Shown piece after piece: positions 41,412-50,547 of a DNA stretch of 64,000 nt. Position numbers and translations under genes: made by a program. The notes beneath the pieces are model-generated. The model saw nothing but the letters and a program-made list of their open reading frames with translations, was not told the origin of the DNA and made no database searches. The stretch spans positions 24,218-88,217 of IMG/VR virus record IMGVR_UViG_3300031576_000021; one strand, written 5' to 3'. Positions within the stretch are counted from its first letter, which is position 1. Each line of letters opens with the position of its first letter. The stretch comes from a virus.

Positions 41412-41446
41412 CAGTAACCAGTGACTGGAAGAGGAGGAGCGGGCAC

Positions 41447-41857
41447 ATGGCGAAGCAATGGATGAAAGTGGTGGCACTGGTCGCGACGCTCAGCGGATGC
41501 GCGCTGCTCCAGCCGGGCAGAGATCCCGCCGATGCGCAGGCGGCCGGGCTGGACGCCGGCACGCTCGTCTGCGCCGTGCTGATAGGGGAGGCACCCGAGC
41601 TGCGTTCCCAGGTGGAAGCGGCCATCACACGGGCGAGTAAGGTGCTCGCGGCCCCGGACATCACCGGCGCGGCCGTGGTGGAGGCGCTGAGCGAGATTCG
41701 CGATTGGCGGTGGCGGATCTACGCGCAGTCCGCGGTGCGCATACTCTTGCGCCGGATGACTGGGGCCGGGCTCGACGTGACGCTTCCACCGAACTCTCCC
41801 GCAGTAGTCGGGGCCAAGGCATTCTTCACGGCGTGTTCACGGATAGTGGCGGCGTGA
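41447..41857 (+). CDS. Lipoprotein
   Basis: A 136-residue protein with signal peptide and lipobox VALVATLSGC. Strong GAGGAGGAG site upstream. The mature part is helical. Phage lipoproteins may be spanins or superinfection-exclusion proteins; no evidence favours either. Confidence 0.65.
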   Translation: MAKQWMKVVALVATLSGCALLQPGRDPADAQAAGLDAGTLVCAVLIGEAPELRSQVEAAITRASKVLAAPDITGAAVVEALSEIRDWRWRIYAQSAVRILLRRMTGAGLDVTLPPNSPAVVGAKAFFTACSRIVAA

Positions 41858-41933
41858 GGGCTGGGCGCGTCGGCTAGCCGATCAGGCGATCCGAGCCCTG
41901 ACCGACTAAGCCCCGGTTTCTCTAGGCCAACAC

Positions 41934-41954
41934 GAAAAGGAGCCGCGCGGCTCC
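41934..41954 (-). terminator. Rho-independent terminator for the minus-strand gene
   Basis: GGAGCCGCGCGGCTCC (41939-41954) folds into a stem with GCGC loop and is followed on the minus strand by TTTT. It starts right after the stop of the minus gene. Confidence 0.75.
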
Positions 41955-42266
41955 CTACGTCTGCTCGCGAACGGAGAGGCGGACATCCTCTTCGAGCCGG
42001 CGGGCACTCGATGTGATCACGCGGAAGCGGAGCATGTAGTCGACCTCGTCGCTGCCGGCCTGCACCCAGCAGGTGGCAACGGTCCCCGAGACAGAGGGAG
42101 CCGGGCTGGCCTTGACGATGGTGCTGGTGATGACACTATCGTCCCGGCGATCGGTCGCGACGACCTCGATAGGGGCCACCAGGATCTCCCCGGTGGCGAG
42201 GCGGTCCACGAAATCGACATCGATCGGAAACTCTTCCCACGTCTGTTTCGTGATCGGGCCGAGCAT
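41955..42266 (-). CDS. Small phage protein on the minus strand
   Basis: A 103-residue protein and one of few clear minus-strand genes. LGPITKQTWEEFPIDVDFVD, ILVAPIEVVATDR and VDYMLRFRVITSSARRLEED follow a small beta-rich virion protein pattern often found next to tail or decoration genes. ATG at 42266 has AGGGA upstream; an earlier ATG adds 9 residues. A terminator follows directly. Confidence 0.65.
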   Translation of the reverse strand: MLGPITKQTWEEFPIDVDFVDRLATGEILVAPIEVVATDRRDDSVITSTIVKASPAPSVSGTVATCWVQAGSDEVDYMLRFRVITSSARRLEEDVRLSVREQT

Positions 42267-42391
42267 GGGGGTTCCCTGGCATGGGTGTGGCAAGGTTGCA
42301 AGCGTCCTGCGCCGTTGGTATGCGGAGTCAGCCGGAGGAGGTGGAGCGCGTGAGGCATGGTGGATCGTTGGCGTCGGTCCGGTAGCGCGCC

Positions 42392-42853
42392 ATGTTCGCG
42401 CTCGACTACGCCGGGCTCACGACCGCGCGCTACCTCGGCGCGGCGCTTCCCGATGCCGCCGAGACTGCCTTGGCGTGGCGGATCGTCCGGCTCACGTTCG
42501 CAGGCGACGTACTCAGCGCGACCGAGTGGGCCGATGGGGACGACAACCTCGACAACCGCTGGGATCTCCGCGCGACGCTCACCTACGTGGCCAACAGCAA
42601 GCTCAGCTTCGTGATGTTCGGCATTCTCGATATCGTACCCGCGGGGACGCGCCCGGGAACGGCGTTCACCTGCGGCGCGGACGTCGGCGCGTTGAAGCAC
42701 GAGGTGTCGCTCTTCGGCATCGCGCAGCGCCGGCTCTCCAGCGGCTCGCCCGGAGCCAACGAGTACCTGCTGGCGGCGGGCGCGACGGGCCCGCTCACCA
42801 TGGGCAACACCATTGCGGCGGCGCATCAGCCGATCGTGCGGGTGTTCCTCTGA
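42392..42853 (+). CDS. Phage structural-type small protein
   Basis: A 153-residue protein. ALAWRIVRLTFAGDVLSATE and RWDLRATLTYV form a conserved pattern of small phage virion proteins. It has no signal peptide, unlike the genes after it, and no clear ribosome site. The 125 bases before it separate it from the minus gene and should hold divergent control elements, but I see no clear promoter. Confidence 0.55.
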   Translation: MFALDYAGLTTARYLGAALPDAAETALAWRIVRLTFAGDVLSATEWADGDDNLDNRWDLRATLTYVANSKLSFVMFGILDIVPAGTRPGTAFTCGADVGALKHEVSLFGIAQRRLSSGSPGANEYLLAAGATGPLTMGNTIAAAHQPIVRVFL

Positions 42854-43326
42854 AGCGGCTTGCTGCGGCGCTGGTGCTCGCGTTGCTGCCGGCGGTCGTG
42901 CGGGCCGATCTCATCCCCTGTGACCAGCTCGCCGAATGCTACCAGGCATCGATCCCGCTGCGTTCGTCCATGCCCTTCGATGGCACGTTGACGGTGTACC
43001 TAGTGCCGGGATCTGGGTTGCATGCGACTGAGTCGCAGATCCGGATGCCCTTCCTGAACGGGGCGACGCTGGCCAGCCTGGCCTGCCGCATGAGCGACAC
43101 CACCGGGGCACAGACCGTGACGCTGCGGGCGCGGACGGGGGTCTGTACGGCGGCCTTGATCGACAGTGCCTTCGTCTGCCAGGTGGGCGCCGGACAGCAG
43201 CAATGTGATACAGGGGCGCTGGTGCTATCGATCGCTGCCGGGGAATGTCTGGCGTTCCGTTTGCAGAGCACGGGGGCCTTGCCAGGGGACCGATGGATCG
43301 ACTGCTCCTTGGAGCGGATATCATGA
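42850..43326 (+). CDS. Exported Cys-containing protein, apparent CTG start
   Basis: A 158-residue protein with signal peptide LKRLAAALVLALLPAVVRA. The only codon that keeps the basic residues before the hydrophobic core is CTG 42850, which overlaps the previous TGA as CTGA. The mature protein is beta-rich with at least six cysteines (CDQLAEC, CRMSDT, CTAAL, CQVG, CDTG, CLAF). Probably a small virion or surface protein. Confidence 0.5.
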   Translation: MKRLAAALVLALLPAVVRADLIPCDQLAECYQASIPLRSSMPFDGTLTVYLVPGSGLHATESQIRMPFLNGATLASLACRMSDTTGAQTVTLRARTGVCTAALIDSAFVCQVGAGQQQCDTGALVLSIAAGECLAFRLQSTGALPGDRWIDCSLERIS

Positions 43327-43718
43327 GGGCGCTCCTCTTGCTGCTGTGCCTGAGCACCCTCGTACAGGCGCGGTCACTCACGGCCCGCGAGCGCAGCATG
43401 CTCCGCATGCGGGGGGACCCGATCCGCTGCGGCAAGGTGCTCGTGCATGAACTGCTGGCAGCGGGGCCACAGCAGCGCGTCACGTTGCAGCCGGAGCTGC
43501 TCGGCTGCTCGGACATGGTGCTCCCGCGTGGGTATCGGGTGGAGGAGCGAGACGGGCGGAAGACGATTTGGCATGGGACGCAGGTCCTGGCGGTGCTGGT
43601 CGACGGTCCCCGGGACACACGCCCCCCGGACCCCGAGCCGGTGACTGAGCCGGCACGGGACGCCCTACGGGATGCGTTTAGTCGGGCAGGGCTTTCGATG
43701 ATAGTAGTCTCGCAATGA
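43323..43718 (+). CDS. Exported small protein
   Basis: A 131-residue protein with signal peptide MRALLLLLCLSTLVQA. The mature region has RGDPIRCGKVLVHE and a Pro-rich segment (RDTRPPDPEPVTEPA). ATGA overlaps on both sides. Function unknown. Confidence 0.6.
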   Translation: MRALLLLLCLSTLVQARSLTARERSMLRMRGDPIRCGKVLVHELLAAGPQQRVTLQPELLGCSDMVLPRGYRVEERDGRKTIWHGTQVLAVLVDGPRDTRPPDPEPVTEPARDALRDAFSRAGLSMIVVSQ

Positions 43719-43756
43719 TGGTGGCACCGCGCGTGGCGCGGATGAAGGGGTTGGGC

Positions 43757-44644
43757 ATGAAGAATCTACGGTGGATGGTCGTGGTGGCGGTGGCCCTGTG
43801 CGTTGGCGGCAGGGCGCTAGCGGATTCCGGCGACGGCAACCACATCACGGTGCGGAACGGCACGTATGCGTTCACGGGCCTGGTGCTGTCGTCCGAAGGT
43901 GGCACGGGGGCGAACAACACGGCGACAGCTGATCGCTACTTAAAGGGGAACGGGACGAATTTTCTCACGTCGGCCGGCGCGGCCGCGGGGACGGGCACGT
44001 GTACGAACCAGTTTGCTCGGGCGCTGAACTCGGACGCCGCCCCGACCTGTGCGACCGTGTCGTTGACGGCCGATGTGACCGGCCTGCTTCCCTTGGCGAA
44101 CGGCGGCACCGCCAAACTCTTGGTGGCGGCTAACGGGCAGGTGGCGTACTCGGATGCGGATTCACTCGAACTGACGACGAGTGGTACGACGGGGCAATGC
44201 CTGAAGTTCAATAGCGCGGCGGCGCCGACCTGGGGCACGTGTAGCACGGCGCCATCTCCCATCCAGGCGCTCGGCGGCCGAATGGACATCACGACGACGC
44301 AGACGGTCTTTCTGTCGGCGGGTGGCGGGATGGACACGACCGAGGCGATCGTCACCACGCCGTACCCGGCGGCGACGCTTGCGAATCTCCGCTGCAACAA
44401 CACGGCGATTCAGGGGACGGCCAACAATATCGTCATCACGGGGCGCGTGGGCGCGTGCGGCACGCCGGCGGATGGGACACTGACGTGTACGATCACGGGG
44501 ACGACGGGCGCGAACCAATCGTGCAGCGACCTCGTGAACAGTCTGGCGCCCACGGCGGGGCAGTGCGTCTCGCTCAAGGTGGTGACGCCTGCGGCCATGA
44601 CGGCGAATGCCCGCGTGGCGTGTACCTGGCAGATCACGGCCTAA
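43757..44644 (+). CDS. Exported tail-fibre-like protein
   Basis: A 295-residue protein (ATG 43715 in frame is an alternative with an ATGA overlap). It has a signal peptide (MVVVAVALCVGGRALA). SSEGGTGANNTATADRYLKG and GNGTNFLTSAG are typical of phage fibre repeats. Cysteines occur in the second half. A fibre-like body with a Sec signal is unusual. Confidence 0.6.
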   Translation: MKNLRWMVVVAVALCVGGRALADSGDGNHITVRNGTYAFTGLVLSSEGGTGANNTATADRYLKGNGTNFLTSAGAAAGTGTCTNQFARALNSDAAPTCATVSLTADVTGLLPLANGGTAKLLVAANGQVAYSDADSLELTTSGTTGQCLKFNSAAAPTWGTCSTAPSPIQALGGRMDITTTQTVFLSAGGGMDTTEAIVTTPYPAATLANLRCNNTAIQGTANNIVITGRVGACGTPADGTLTCTITGTTGANQSCSDLVNSLAPTAGQCVSLKVVTPAAMTANARVACTWQITA

Positions 44645-44653
44645 GTGATCGGC

Positions 44654-46297
44654 ATGCGGCGAGCGCTTCTCGTTCTGCTGATGAGTCTCCTGGTCGGCGT
44701 GGCCGCCGCCGATCAGGGGACCGCGCCGTTGCAGTTGCGGAACGGGGTGACATCCCAGATCCCCGGCACCGCGAATCAGCAAGGGTGGCTGTGGAACAGC
44801 GCCCTCTCGCAGTACGAGCTGGTGCAGTGGTCGCTGAGTGACTTCCTCGCCGACTTCGGCACGGACCTCGTCATACTACCCCCGGACGTCAACCGCGGTG
44901 GGGGCGAAATCGGTAACGTATCGACCGAGCTAGCCGGGAGCACGGGGGCACCGGCCGGGAGCTGTTCCCCGGGACAAATCCACATCAACCGGAACACGGG
45001 CCTGACGGGCGAGGAGCGACGGCAGCGGGTGTGGATCTGCTGTCATACCGATACGTGGTGCCAGCTCGGCGGGCTGCTCGCGAGTGGCCTGGCGGGAGGG
45101 CAAACGCTCAACGGCGGGACGGCGGCAGCGGATGGGCTGACCCTGGAGCCGTCTACCAGCACGGCCCCGACCACGACGGGCCTCATTACGCTGTGTGCTG
45201 CCAATCGGACGTTGGACGCCAACACGGAAGGCTGTGCGCGGCTGATGCCAGGTACGATCACGCTGACGGGCGCGGTCAATATGGATGGGCTGGTCATTGG
45301 CGGCGCGTCGGCGGTCGTGACGAGCGATGCGAATACCTTGGCGGACATCGCCCCCCTGCGGATGGAGTACACGCATCGAACGACCGGGACGGGATTCAAC
45401 TTCGGGCACTTCGATCGGCCGTATGGGCTCTCGTTGCTGCTCGACAACCAGAACAGCAATGCGACGGGGCCAGCGTACGGGGGGGTGCAGCCGTACCGGG
45501 CGGTGGTCTCGTGCCAGAAATCGGGAGCGGGCACGAACTTCACCGCGACCCCCATCGAGCGCGCGAAAGTCGGCACGATCGGTGTCGGCTGCACCCATGC
45601 GGATTGGTATGTCGGGGGCAACGCCGACATGACGGGGACGAACAACGGGACGATCACGCGCCTCTGGGGGTGGCACGCGAACGCGCCGACGATCGGCACC
45701 GACCGCTACCAGTTCGGCGCGACGGAGCACACGCTAACGGCTGGGGCCGTGCCAGCAGGCGAAGTGATCTGGGGCGGGGAGACAGGCAACCCGGGGCGTT
45801 TTGCCACGATCAACGAGAACGAAGGCCGGTTCTATCCTGGCCCGGAGCAGAGCTGGACGGGCTCGACCAACGGGACGCTCGCGGCGGATACGACGACGCG
45901 ATTTTTCCCGATCAACGGTCGGGCTGTGGTCGACACGGCAGGGGGTGCGGGCAACGGGGCTTCTGCGACTGAGGCAGACCACGACATCGCGGCCCCGTGC
46001 GCGGCGAAGATTCACCGGATGGCGTGCGCCGTCAACGCGGCGCCGACGAGCACGCATTCGCGGACGTTCACGGTCCGTGAAGCGGCGGCCGATACCGCCG
46101 CGCCCGTGGCCTGCACCATCACCGGGACCGCAACGACCTGTTCGTGGTGTGAGACGAGCACGGCCGGCTGCTCCACGACGGGCGCGAAAGAGACCATAGC
46201 GGCCGGAGCAATGCTTACCCTCAAGTCGACGGCGACGGGCACACCGGCGGCGTCGGACGCGAGCTGCGTCATCCACTACACCTGCGACGTGTGGTGA
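44654..46297 (+). CDS. Exported fibre-like protein
   Basis: A 547-residue protein (GTG 44645 in frame is an alternative). The signal peptide is MRRALLVLLMSLLVGVAAA. The body has GGQTLNGGTAAADGLTLEPS, a phage fibre motif, then Gly/Thr/Asn-rich beta-like sequence and several Cys near the end (CSWCETSTAGCS). The start region GTGATCGGCATGCGG also opens the next gene. Confidence 0.6.
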   Translation: MRRALLVLLMSLLVGVAAADQGTAPLQLRNGVTSQIPGTANQQGWLWNSALSQYELVQWSLSDFLADFGTDLVILPPDVNRGGGEIGNVSTELAGSTGAPAGSCSPGQIHINRNTGLTGEERRQRVWICCHTDTWCQLGGLLASGLAGGQTLNGGTAAADGLTLEPSTSTAPTTTGLITLCAANRTLDANTEGCARLMPGTITLTGAVNMDGLVIGGASAVVTSDANTLADIAPLRMEYTHRTTGTGFNFGHFDRPYGLSLLLDNQNSNATGPAYGGVQPYRAVVSCQKSGAGTNFTATPIERAKVGTIGVGCTHADWYVGGNADMTGTNNGTITRLWGWHANAPTIGTDRYQFGATEHTLTAGAVPAGEVIWGGETGNPGRFATINENEGRFYPGPEQSWTGSTNGTLAADTTTRFFPINGRAVVDTAGGAGNGASATEADHDIAAPCAAKIHRMACAVNAAPTSTHSRTFTVREAAADTAAPVACTITGTATTCSWCETSTAGCSTTGAKETIAAGAMLTLKSTATGTPAASDASCVIHYTCDVW

Positions 46298-46302
46298 TCG
46301 GC

Positions 46303-49300
46303 ATGCGGTGGTTGCTCGCCTGCCTCGTACTCTGGTCGCGGCTGGTCGGCGCACAGACCGTGTCGATGATTTCCGACATCGAGACGGCGCGGAATGCGCC
46401 GACGACATCGTTCGAGTTCCGCGAAGCCGGAACGGTGGCCTCGGTGGCGTTGATCCAAGGGGGCCGCTGCTACGATGCGAGCAATGGCGGGGCGGCCACG
46501 TCGTTCAACTGCCTCTCGTTTACGCCGGCTGCCTCGCAAACAACCCATGCCGTTCCTCAAGCGCGCGAAGATGTCGACATTGATCTCAACCTCAACACCG
46601 ACTTCGCGGTCCTGACCTTTGCCTTCCATCCGCAGACTCCGCCCGCGACGGGATCCGTCACGCTGGCCGAATGGGACATGGGGACCACGAACGCTGGCGG
46701 GCAGGCCGGGGGCGTGCTGCTCTGGAATAGCGACCGAACGGTCACGTTGACACTCGGCGGCACGACGATCGGCACCACGGTGCCGCTGCGCGAACGGCAA
46801 TGTACGGGCCTCCCCTTCCAGACGTGTGACGGCACGGCCGGGCAGTGTCCATCGACGTGCGAGACCTGCAACGGGACGACGGGCGCGGGCTGCGCGTGGG
46901 TGTTCTTCGAATTGATCCAGCGGAACACGTTTGGGTTGGGCTCGGAGACCGTCACACTCGACCTGTGGCTGAACGGCGAGCACCTGATCGACGCCGTCTC
47001 GACCGCGTTCTCCATGACCGCCGGGACGAAAATTCGGCGGCCGGTGCTCGGGACCAAGACCACGGTGACTTCGGCGAGTGCAACGTGGCTGGTCGACGCC
47101 GTCCGGATCGGCACGGGCGACGGCACGCTCACGGCGGCCGATGCGCGGCTCGGGTGGGGACCGATCTACACGCTGCATCCGACCGGCCAAGAAGCCGAGA
47201 CGAACATGGCGGCCAACGCGTGTGCGTCGACCGCCGCCTGGACCTGCCTGGACGACTGGACCGGCGGTGCGGCCTACGGCACGGCGGGGAGCGGCACGGG
47301 CGACACCGCGCGGCTCCGCGAAGAGAACGACGTGGGCCTCTTCACCTTCAGCACGGCGACCATCACGAATCCAACGGCCGTCGGCACGGTCGTGGTGGGG
47401 CGCACGAGCACGGACAACTTCACGTTCACGTTCGACCAGGCGGATGCGGAGTGCCCTGGCTGCTCCATCGGCCCGCCGACGGCCAGCGCAACGCTGGATG
47501 ACTCCACGACGCATCTCGCGTGGTTCGTGGAGGCGCGGCGCACCGGCCCCACGGGGCCGTGGACGCAGACGCGGATCGACAACTACGCCAGCCGCTTGCG
47601 CCACCTGACGGAAACCGTCGACAACGCCTTCTTGCGGGTGGGGGCGCTGCTGGCCTACGTCGCGCACTCCAACCCCGATGTGGTGCAACCGTCGAACATC
47701 CCCGACCGGAACGGCGACGGCACGAAGATGGTGTGCGGCATTGCGAACTCGCTTGGGGCGGGCACCTTCTCGTTCGTCTGCAAGACCGATAGCGCCGTCG
47801 CGTGCACCCAAGACGACTACGCGGAATGGGACAGCACGAAGGACAAGCCGCTCGGCGGGTGCGACGGAGACGATACCGTGACGCGCACGTGTACGTTGCG
47901 GCGGGCCGAAGCGAATGGTGGCGCGGGCTACGTCTGCACGGGCACGGCCCCGTTTGCCTGTGGCGACGGGAGTTGTACCGACAACGTCTGCGACAACAAT
48001 CAGGGCGTGTTCTGCGACGACAATTTCGACTGCGATGGCTTGGGGTCGTGTCCGGCGGCCGCGGATGCCGAGTGCGTGCCAACCTGTCCCGAAGCGGACG
48101 GGACGACTAACTACGATCGAACCTGCACGACCGACGCGAATTGCCTCGCCAATGAACGCTGCGCGTCGGTGCATGGGAGCCTGAAGTGCATCGGCGACTG
48201 TCCCGAAACCGGCCTGGCATCGTGGACGCTTCAGCTCTGCGGACAACTCCCGCCGGATACCGTGTGCGCCAGCTTCGCGCAGGGCAGTGAGCGGTTCCCC
48301 GAGTACGTGCTGAACCGCCATGCGCGGGTGCGGCTCGGGAAGCTCCAGGGCGCGGACACGCTCGTGCGCGGGACCGGCCAGTGTACGTGTACGGTCAACG
48401 GCGACTGCCCGGGCGGTGGGACGTGCACGAGTGGCGTGTGCGTCGGGGGGACCGCCTGCACCGACGGAGACAACTGCCCGACAGGCACCTGCGATGCGCC
48501 CGACTGCGACGTCATGGTGTTCGAGGACGGCACGAACGATTCCTCCGATGCCGACCACGATCCGCAGTGTCGGGTAAAGCGGGATTACGCAGGGGCTCCG
48601 TACGTCCTCCCGGCCTGCCAGGCATGGTGCGCGACGGAGACGACTTGCGACGATCACGGCGACTGCACGGCGGTCAACGGGCCGGATGCGCTGTGTCGCG
48701 GAGATATCGTCGGCGGCATCAGTACGAACAACGGCGTGCATGGCACGACGGGGAACGCCTGCCACGTTGTGACCGAGTGCGTCTCGAATATCTGCTGGGA
48801 CGCCGATGCGGACAGCTTGGGAGGGCGCTATCATCTGGGCCTGTGTGGCTGCACCGTGGATACCGAATGCCCCACGGGCCATGTCTGTCGCGACGCCGAT
48901 CTCGGCACCGGGGGCACGCAAGGGATCTGCCGGAAGTCCTGCACGAGTAACCCCGACTGTGGGTCCGGCTCCTGTGTGACTAACGTCTGCCTCGGCACCT
49001 GTTCGTGTCCCTGCTCGGCCAAGATGTGCAGTGAGGGCACGCCGTGCCCGACGATCACCGCGGTGACGGATGCCTTCGGCTGGGTGACGGCACAGACGGG
49101 TGAGTGCATCGCCGGCCGCTGTGCCAACTGCGGCGAGTCGCTCTGCGAACTCGGCCCGACCCAGGCGGTGAAAAACGCGGGGCGGAAGCGCACGCTGGCA
49201 CTCCACCGGGCGGCGATCAAGCTCGTCGAGCAAGAACCGGACGCGACCGATCCCATGCTCGTGTTCGCGACGACGCCGCTGTTGAGTCTGACGCGGCCGA

Positions 49301-49803
49301 ACTGCACCGACACCTTCATTGCCGATGGAGGCGCGCCCGTCGATCAAGGACCGCTGGTATCGCTGATGCTCGGCGGGGGGTTGCCATGGGACGACCGACA
49401 GTTTCTGATCCACAACGCCGCCGTCATGCGCGCCGACACGCGCCTCAAGCATGTCGTCGATCTTCAGGCGATGTACGACCGGGACCGCTCGCGGACGAGT
49501 GCGTGGCATAGTGACAGCACGCATCTCATCCTGCCCGGGGCGGGGTGGTGGGGCGGCAAGCTCGCCGGCTACGTGGGCACGCTCGCGAGCTGCGCCAAGC
49601 GGGCCGGGAACATCGAGACGGTGGTGCAGAAGTATTGCCGGGAGCCAGATGGGGACTGGCAATCCCCGGCCGTGGGATGCACGATCGCGAGCAACTGCAC
49701 GACCGGGAACAAGTGCGAGAATCGCGCCTGTACGACGAACGACGATAACGGGACGACGGGGTGCCCGCTCACGAGCCCGGTGGATTTCTGCAATGTGCCG
49801 TAA
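46303..49803 (+). CDS. Large exported Cys-rich protein with lectin-like N-terminus
   Basis: A 1166-residue protein (GTG 46291 in frame is an alternative). The signal peptide is MRWLLACLVLWSRLVGA. Residues ~20-280 resemble a concanavalin-type jelly-roll. Much of the remainder is Cys-rich with EGF/knottin-like units (CTTDANCLANERC, CTVNGDCPGGGTC, CTVDTECPTGHVC). AWHSDSTHLILPGAGWWGGK near the end recalls the DxxH block of SGNH hydrolases. It may be a secreted adhesin or enzyme. Its C-terminus overlaps a short Cys-rich frame. Confidence 0.6.
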   Translation: MRWLLACLVLWSRLVGAQTVSMISDIETARNAPTTSFEFREAGTVASVALIQGGRCYDASNGGAATSFNCLSFTPAASQTTHAVPQAREDVDIDLNLNTDFAVLTFAFHPQTPPATGSVTLAEWDMGTTNAGGQAGGVLLWNSDRTVTLTLGGTTIGTTVPLRERQCTGLPFQTCDGTAGQCPSTCETCNGTTGAGCAWVFFELIQRNTFGLGSETVTLDLWLNGEHLIDAVSTAFSMTAGTKIRRPVLGTKTTVTSASATWLVDAVRIGTGDGTLTAADARLGWGPIYTLHPTGQEAETNMAANACASTAAWTCLDDWTGGAAYGTAGSGTGDTARLREENDVGLFTFSTATITNPTAVGTVVVGRTSTDNFTFTFDQADAECPGCSIGPPTASATLDDSTTHLAWFVEARRTGPTGPWTQTRIDNYASRLRHLTETVDNAFLRVGALLAYVAHSNPDVVQPSNIPDRNGDGTKMVCGIANSLGAGTFSFVCKTDSAVACTQDDYAEWDSTKDKPLGGCDGDDTVTRTCTLRRAEANGGAGYVCTGTAPFACGDGSCTDNVCDNNQGVFCDDNFDCDGLGSCPAAADAECVPTCPEADGTTNYDRTCTTDANCLANERCASVHGSLKCIGDCPETGLASWTLQLCGQLPPDTVCASFAQGSERFPEYVLNRHARVRLGKLQGADTLVRGTGQCTCTVNGDCPGGGTCTSGVCVGGTACTDGDNCPTGTCDAPDCDVMVFEDGTNDSSDADHDPQCRVKRDYAGAPYVLPACQAWCATETTCDDHGDCTAVNGPDALCRGDIVGGISTNNGVHGTTGNACHVVTECVSNICWDADADSLGGRYHLGLCGCTVDTECPTGHVCRDADLGTGGTQGICRKSCTSNPDCGSGSCVTNVCLGTCSCPCSAKMCSEGTPCPTITAVTDAFGWVTAQTGECIAGRCANCGESLCELGPTQAVKNAGRKRTLALHRAAIKLVEQEPDATDPMLVFATTPLLSLTRPNCTDTFIADGGAPVDQGPLVSLMLGGGLPWDDRQFLIHNAAVMRADTRLKHVVDLQAMYDRDRSRTSAWHSDSTHLILPGAGWWGGKLAGYVGTLASCAKRAGNIETVVQKYCREPDGDWQSPAVGCTIASNCTTGNKCENRACTTNDDNGTTGCPLTSPVDFCNVP

Positions 49804-49888
49804 GGGCGACACGACCACGGACAAGCGCTGCGAGCTGAGCGGGGCGGATGCCTGCCCGGCGAGTGGGGATGCATGCCGGGTAGAATGA
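49793..49888 (+). CDS. Short Cys-rich frame overlapping the large protein
   Basis: A 31-residue frame (MCRKGDTTTDKRCELSGADA...) beginning 11 bases before the upstream stop. Its composition continues the Cys-rich style of the large protein, so it could be a separate peptide or an extension reached by frameshift. Confidence 0.3.
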   Translation: MCRKGDTTTDKRCELSGADACPASGDACRVE

Positions 49889-49904
49889 GGGATGAGGGAA
49901 GGAC

Positions 49905-50060
49905 GTGCTAGCCCTCCTCCTGCGGCGTCTCTCCGCGGTGGTCGCGGCCATCTTGCGCCGGAAGCTCTATGCCCGGCCGCGGAACACCCTGCTCCGCGCC
50001 CGAACGAAGTCGACCCGACTTGTGGCCTATCGGCGCGCAGAGGATATAGATGCAGCGTGA
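49905..50060 (+). CDS. Small basic membrane-type peptide
   Basis: A 51-residue peptide from GTG 49905 with GGGAAGG upstream. It starts VLALLLRRLSAVVAAILRRK, then a basic polar tail. Function unknown. Confidence 0.45.
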   Translation: MLALLLRRLSAVVAAILRRKLYARPRNTLLRARTKSTRLVAYRRAEDIDAA

Positions 50061-50062
50061 GC

Positions 50063-50242
50063 ATGGCTGAAGGTGGCTCGCAGGCGCTCGTCGGGGAACG
50101 CTGGTACCCCTGCGAGATTCTCCGGCCCCCCGGTCCGCACGGGCAGCACTATCTCGTACGGGTCCATGGGCTTGCGCCGCGCGGCTCCATCCACGAGCGG
50201 CCGATCACGCTCAAGCGGCGGGCCTCGCAGGTCAAGCCGTGA
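50063..50242 (+). CDS. Hypothetical small protein
   Basis: A 59-residue protein (ERWYPCEILRPPGPHGQHYL, RVHGLAPRGSIHERP), beta-rich and SH3-like in appearance. It starts 2 bases after a stop; its own TGA overlaps the next GTG. Confidence 0.5.
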   Translation: MAEGGSQALVGERWYPCEILRPPGPHGQHYLVRVHGLAPRGSIHERPITLKRRASQVKP

Positions 50243-50547
50243 TTTTCCAGGCACTGACCGAGCGGCCCCGGCCAGGGCCCCACTGGCGGTACGCGCTCGG
50301 CGAGGCAATCATCGAGGACGTACGGCGGTTGATTACCCGCCAACGCGGGACGGGGGCGCATCAGGACGCGCTCGCCTGGGTGCAGGCTACCGGCTCAGAT
50401 AGCTGGTTCTCGTTCGAGGGGGTCTGTGCGATGCTCAGGGTCGAACCCGACTACATCCGGCGGGGACTGCTCACGCTGGAAGCGAAATACGAGACGCAGG
50501 GCAAGCTGGAGCGGCCGGTCACATGGCGGGTCCGGGGCGCAGCGTAA
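50239..50547 (+). CDS. Conserved small protein before the terminase
   Basis: A 102-residue protein from GTG 50239 (GTGA). WRYALGEAIIEDVRRLI, DALAWVQATGSDSWFSFEGV and CAMLRVEPDYIRRGL form a pattern common just upstream of phage terminase genes, possibly a small-terminase or HTH role. It overlaps the terminase by 25 bases. Confidence 0.6.
   Translation: MIFQALTERPRPGPHWRYALGEAIIEDVRRLITRQRGTGAHQDALAWVQATGSDSWFSFEGVCAMLRVEPDYIRRGLLTLEAKYETQGKLERPVTWRVRGAA

Noticed and set aside
41858-41933. A plus-strand terminator with GGGCT/AGCCC pairing
   Set aside because: The arms are only 5 bp, far apart and not followed by a T-run.
46276-50064. A 1262-codon minus-strand open frame opposite the Cys-rich protein
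   Set aside because: It is Arg/Ala/Gly/Val-rich with no recognisable domain and mirrors a well-supported plus-strand gene. Such shadow frames are common at this GC content.
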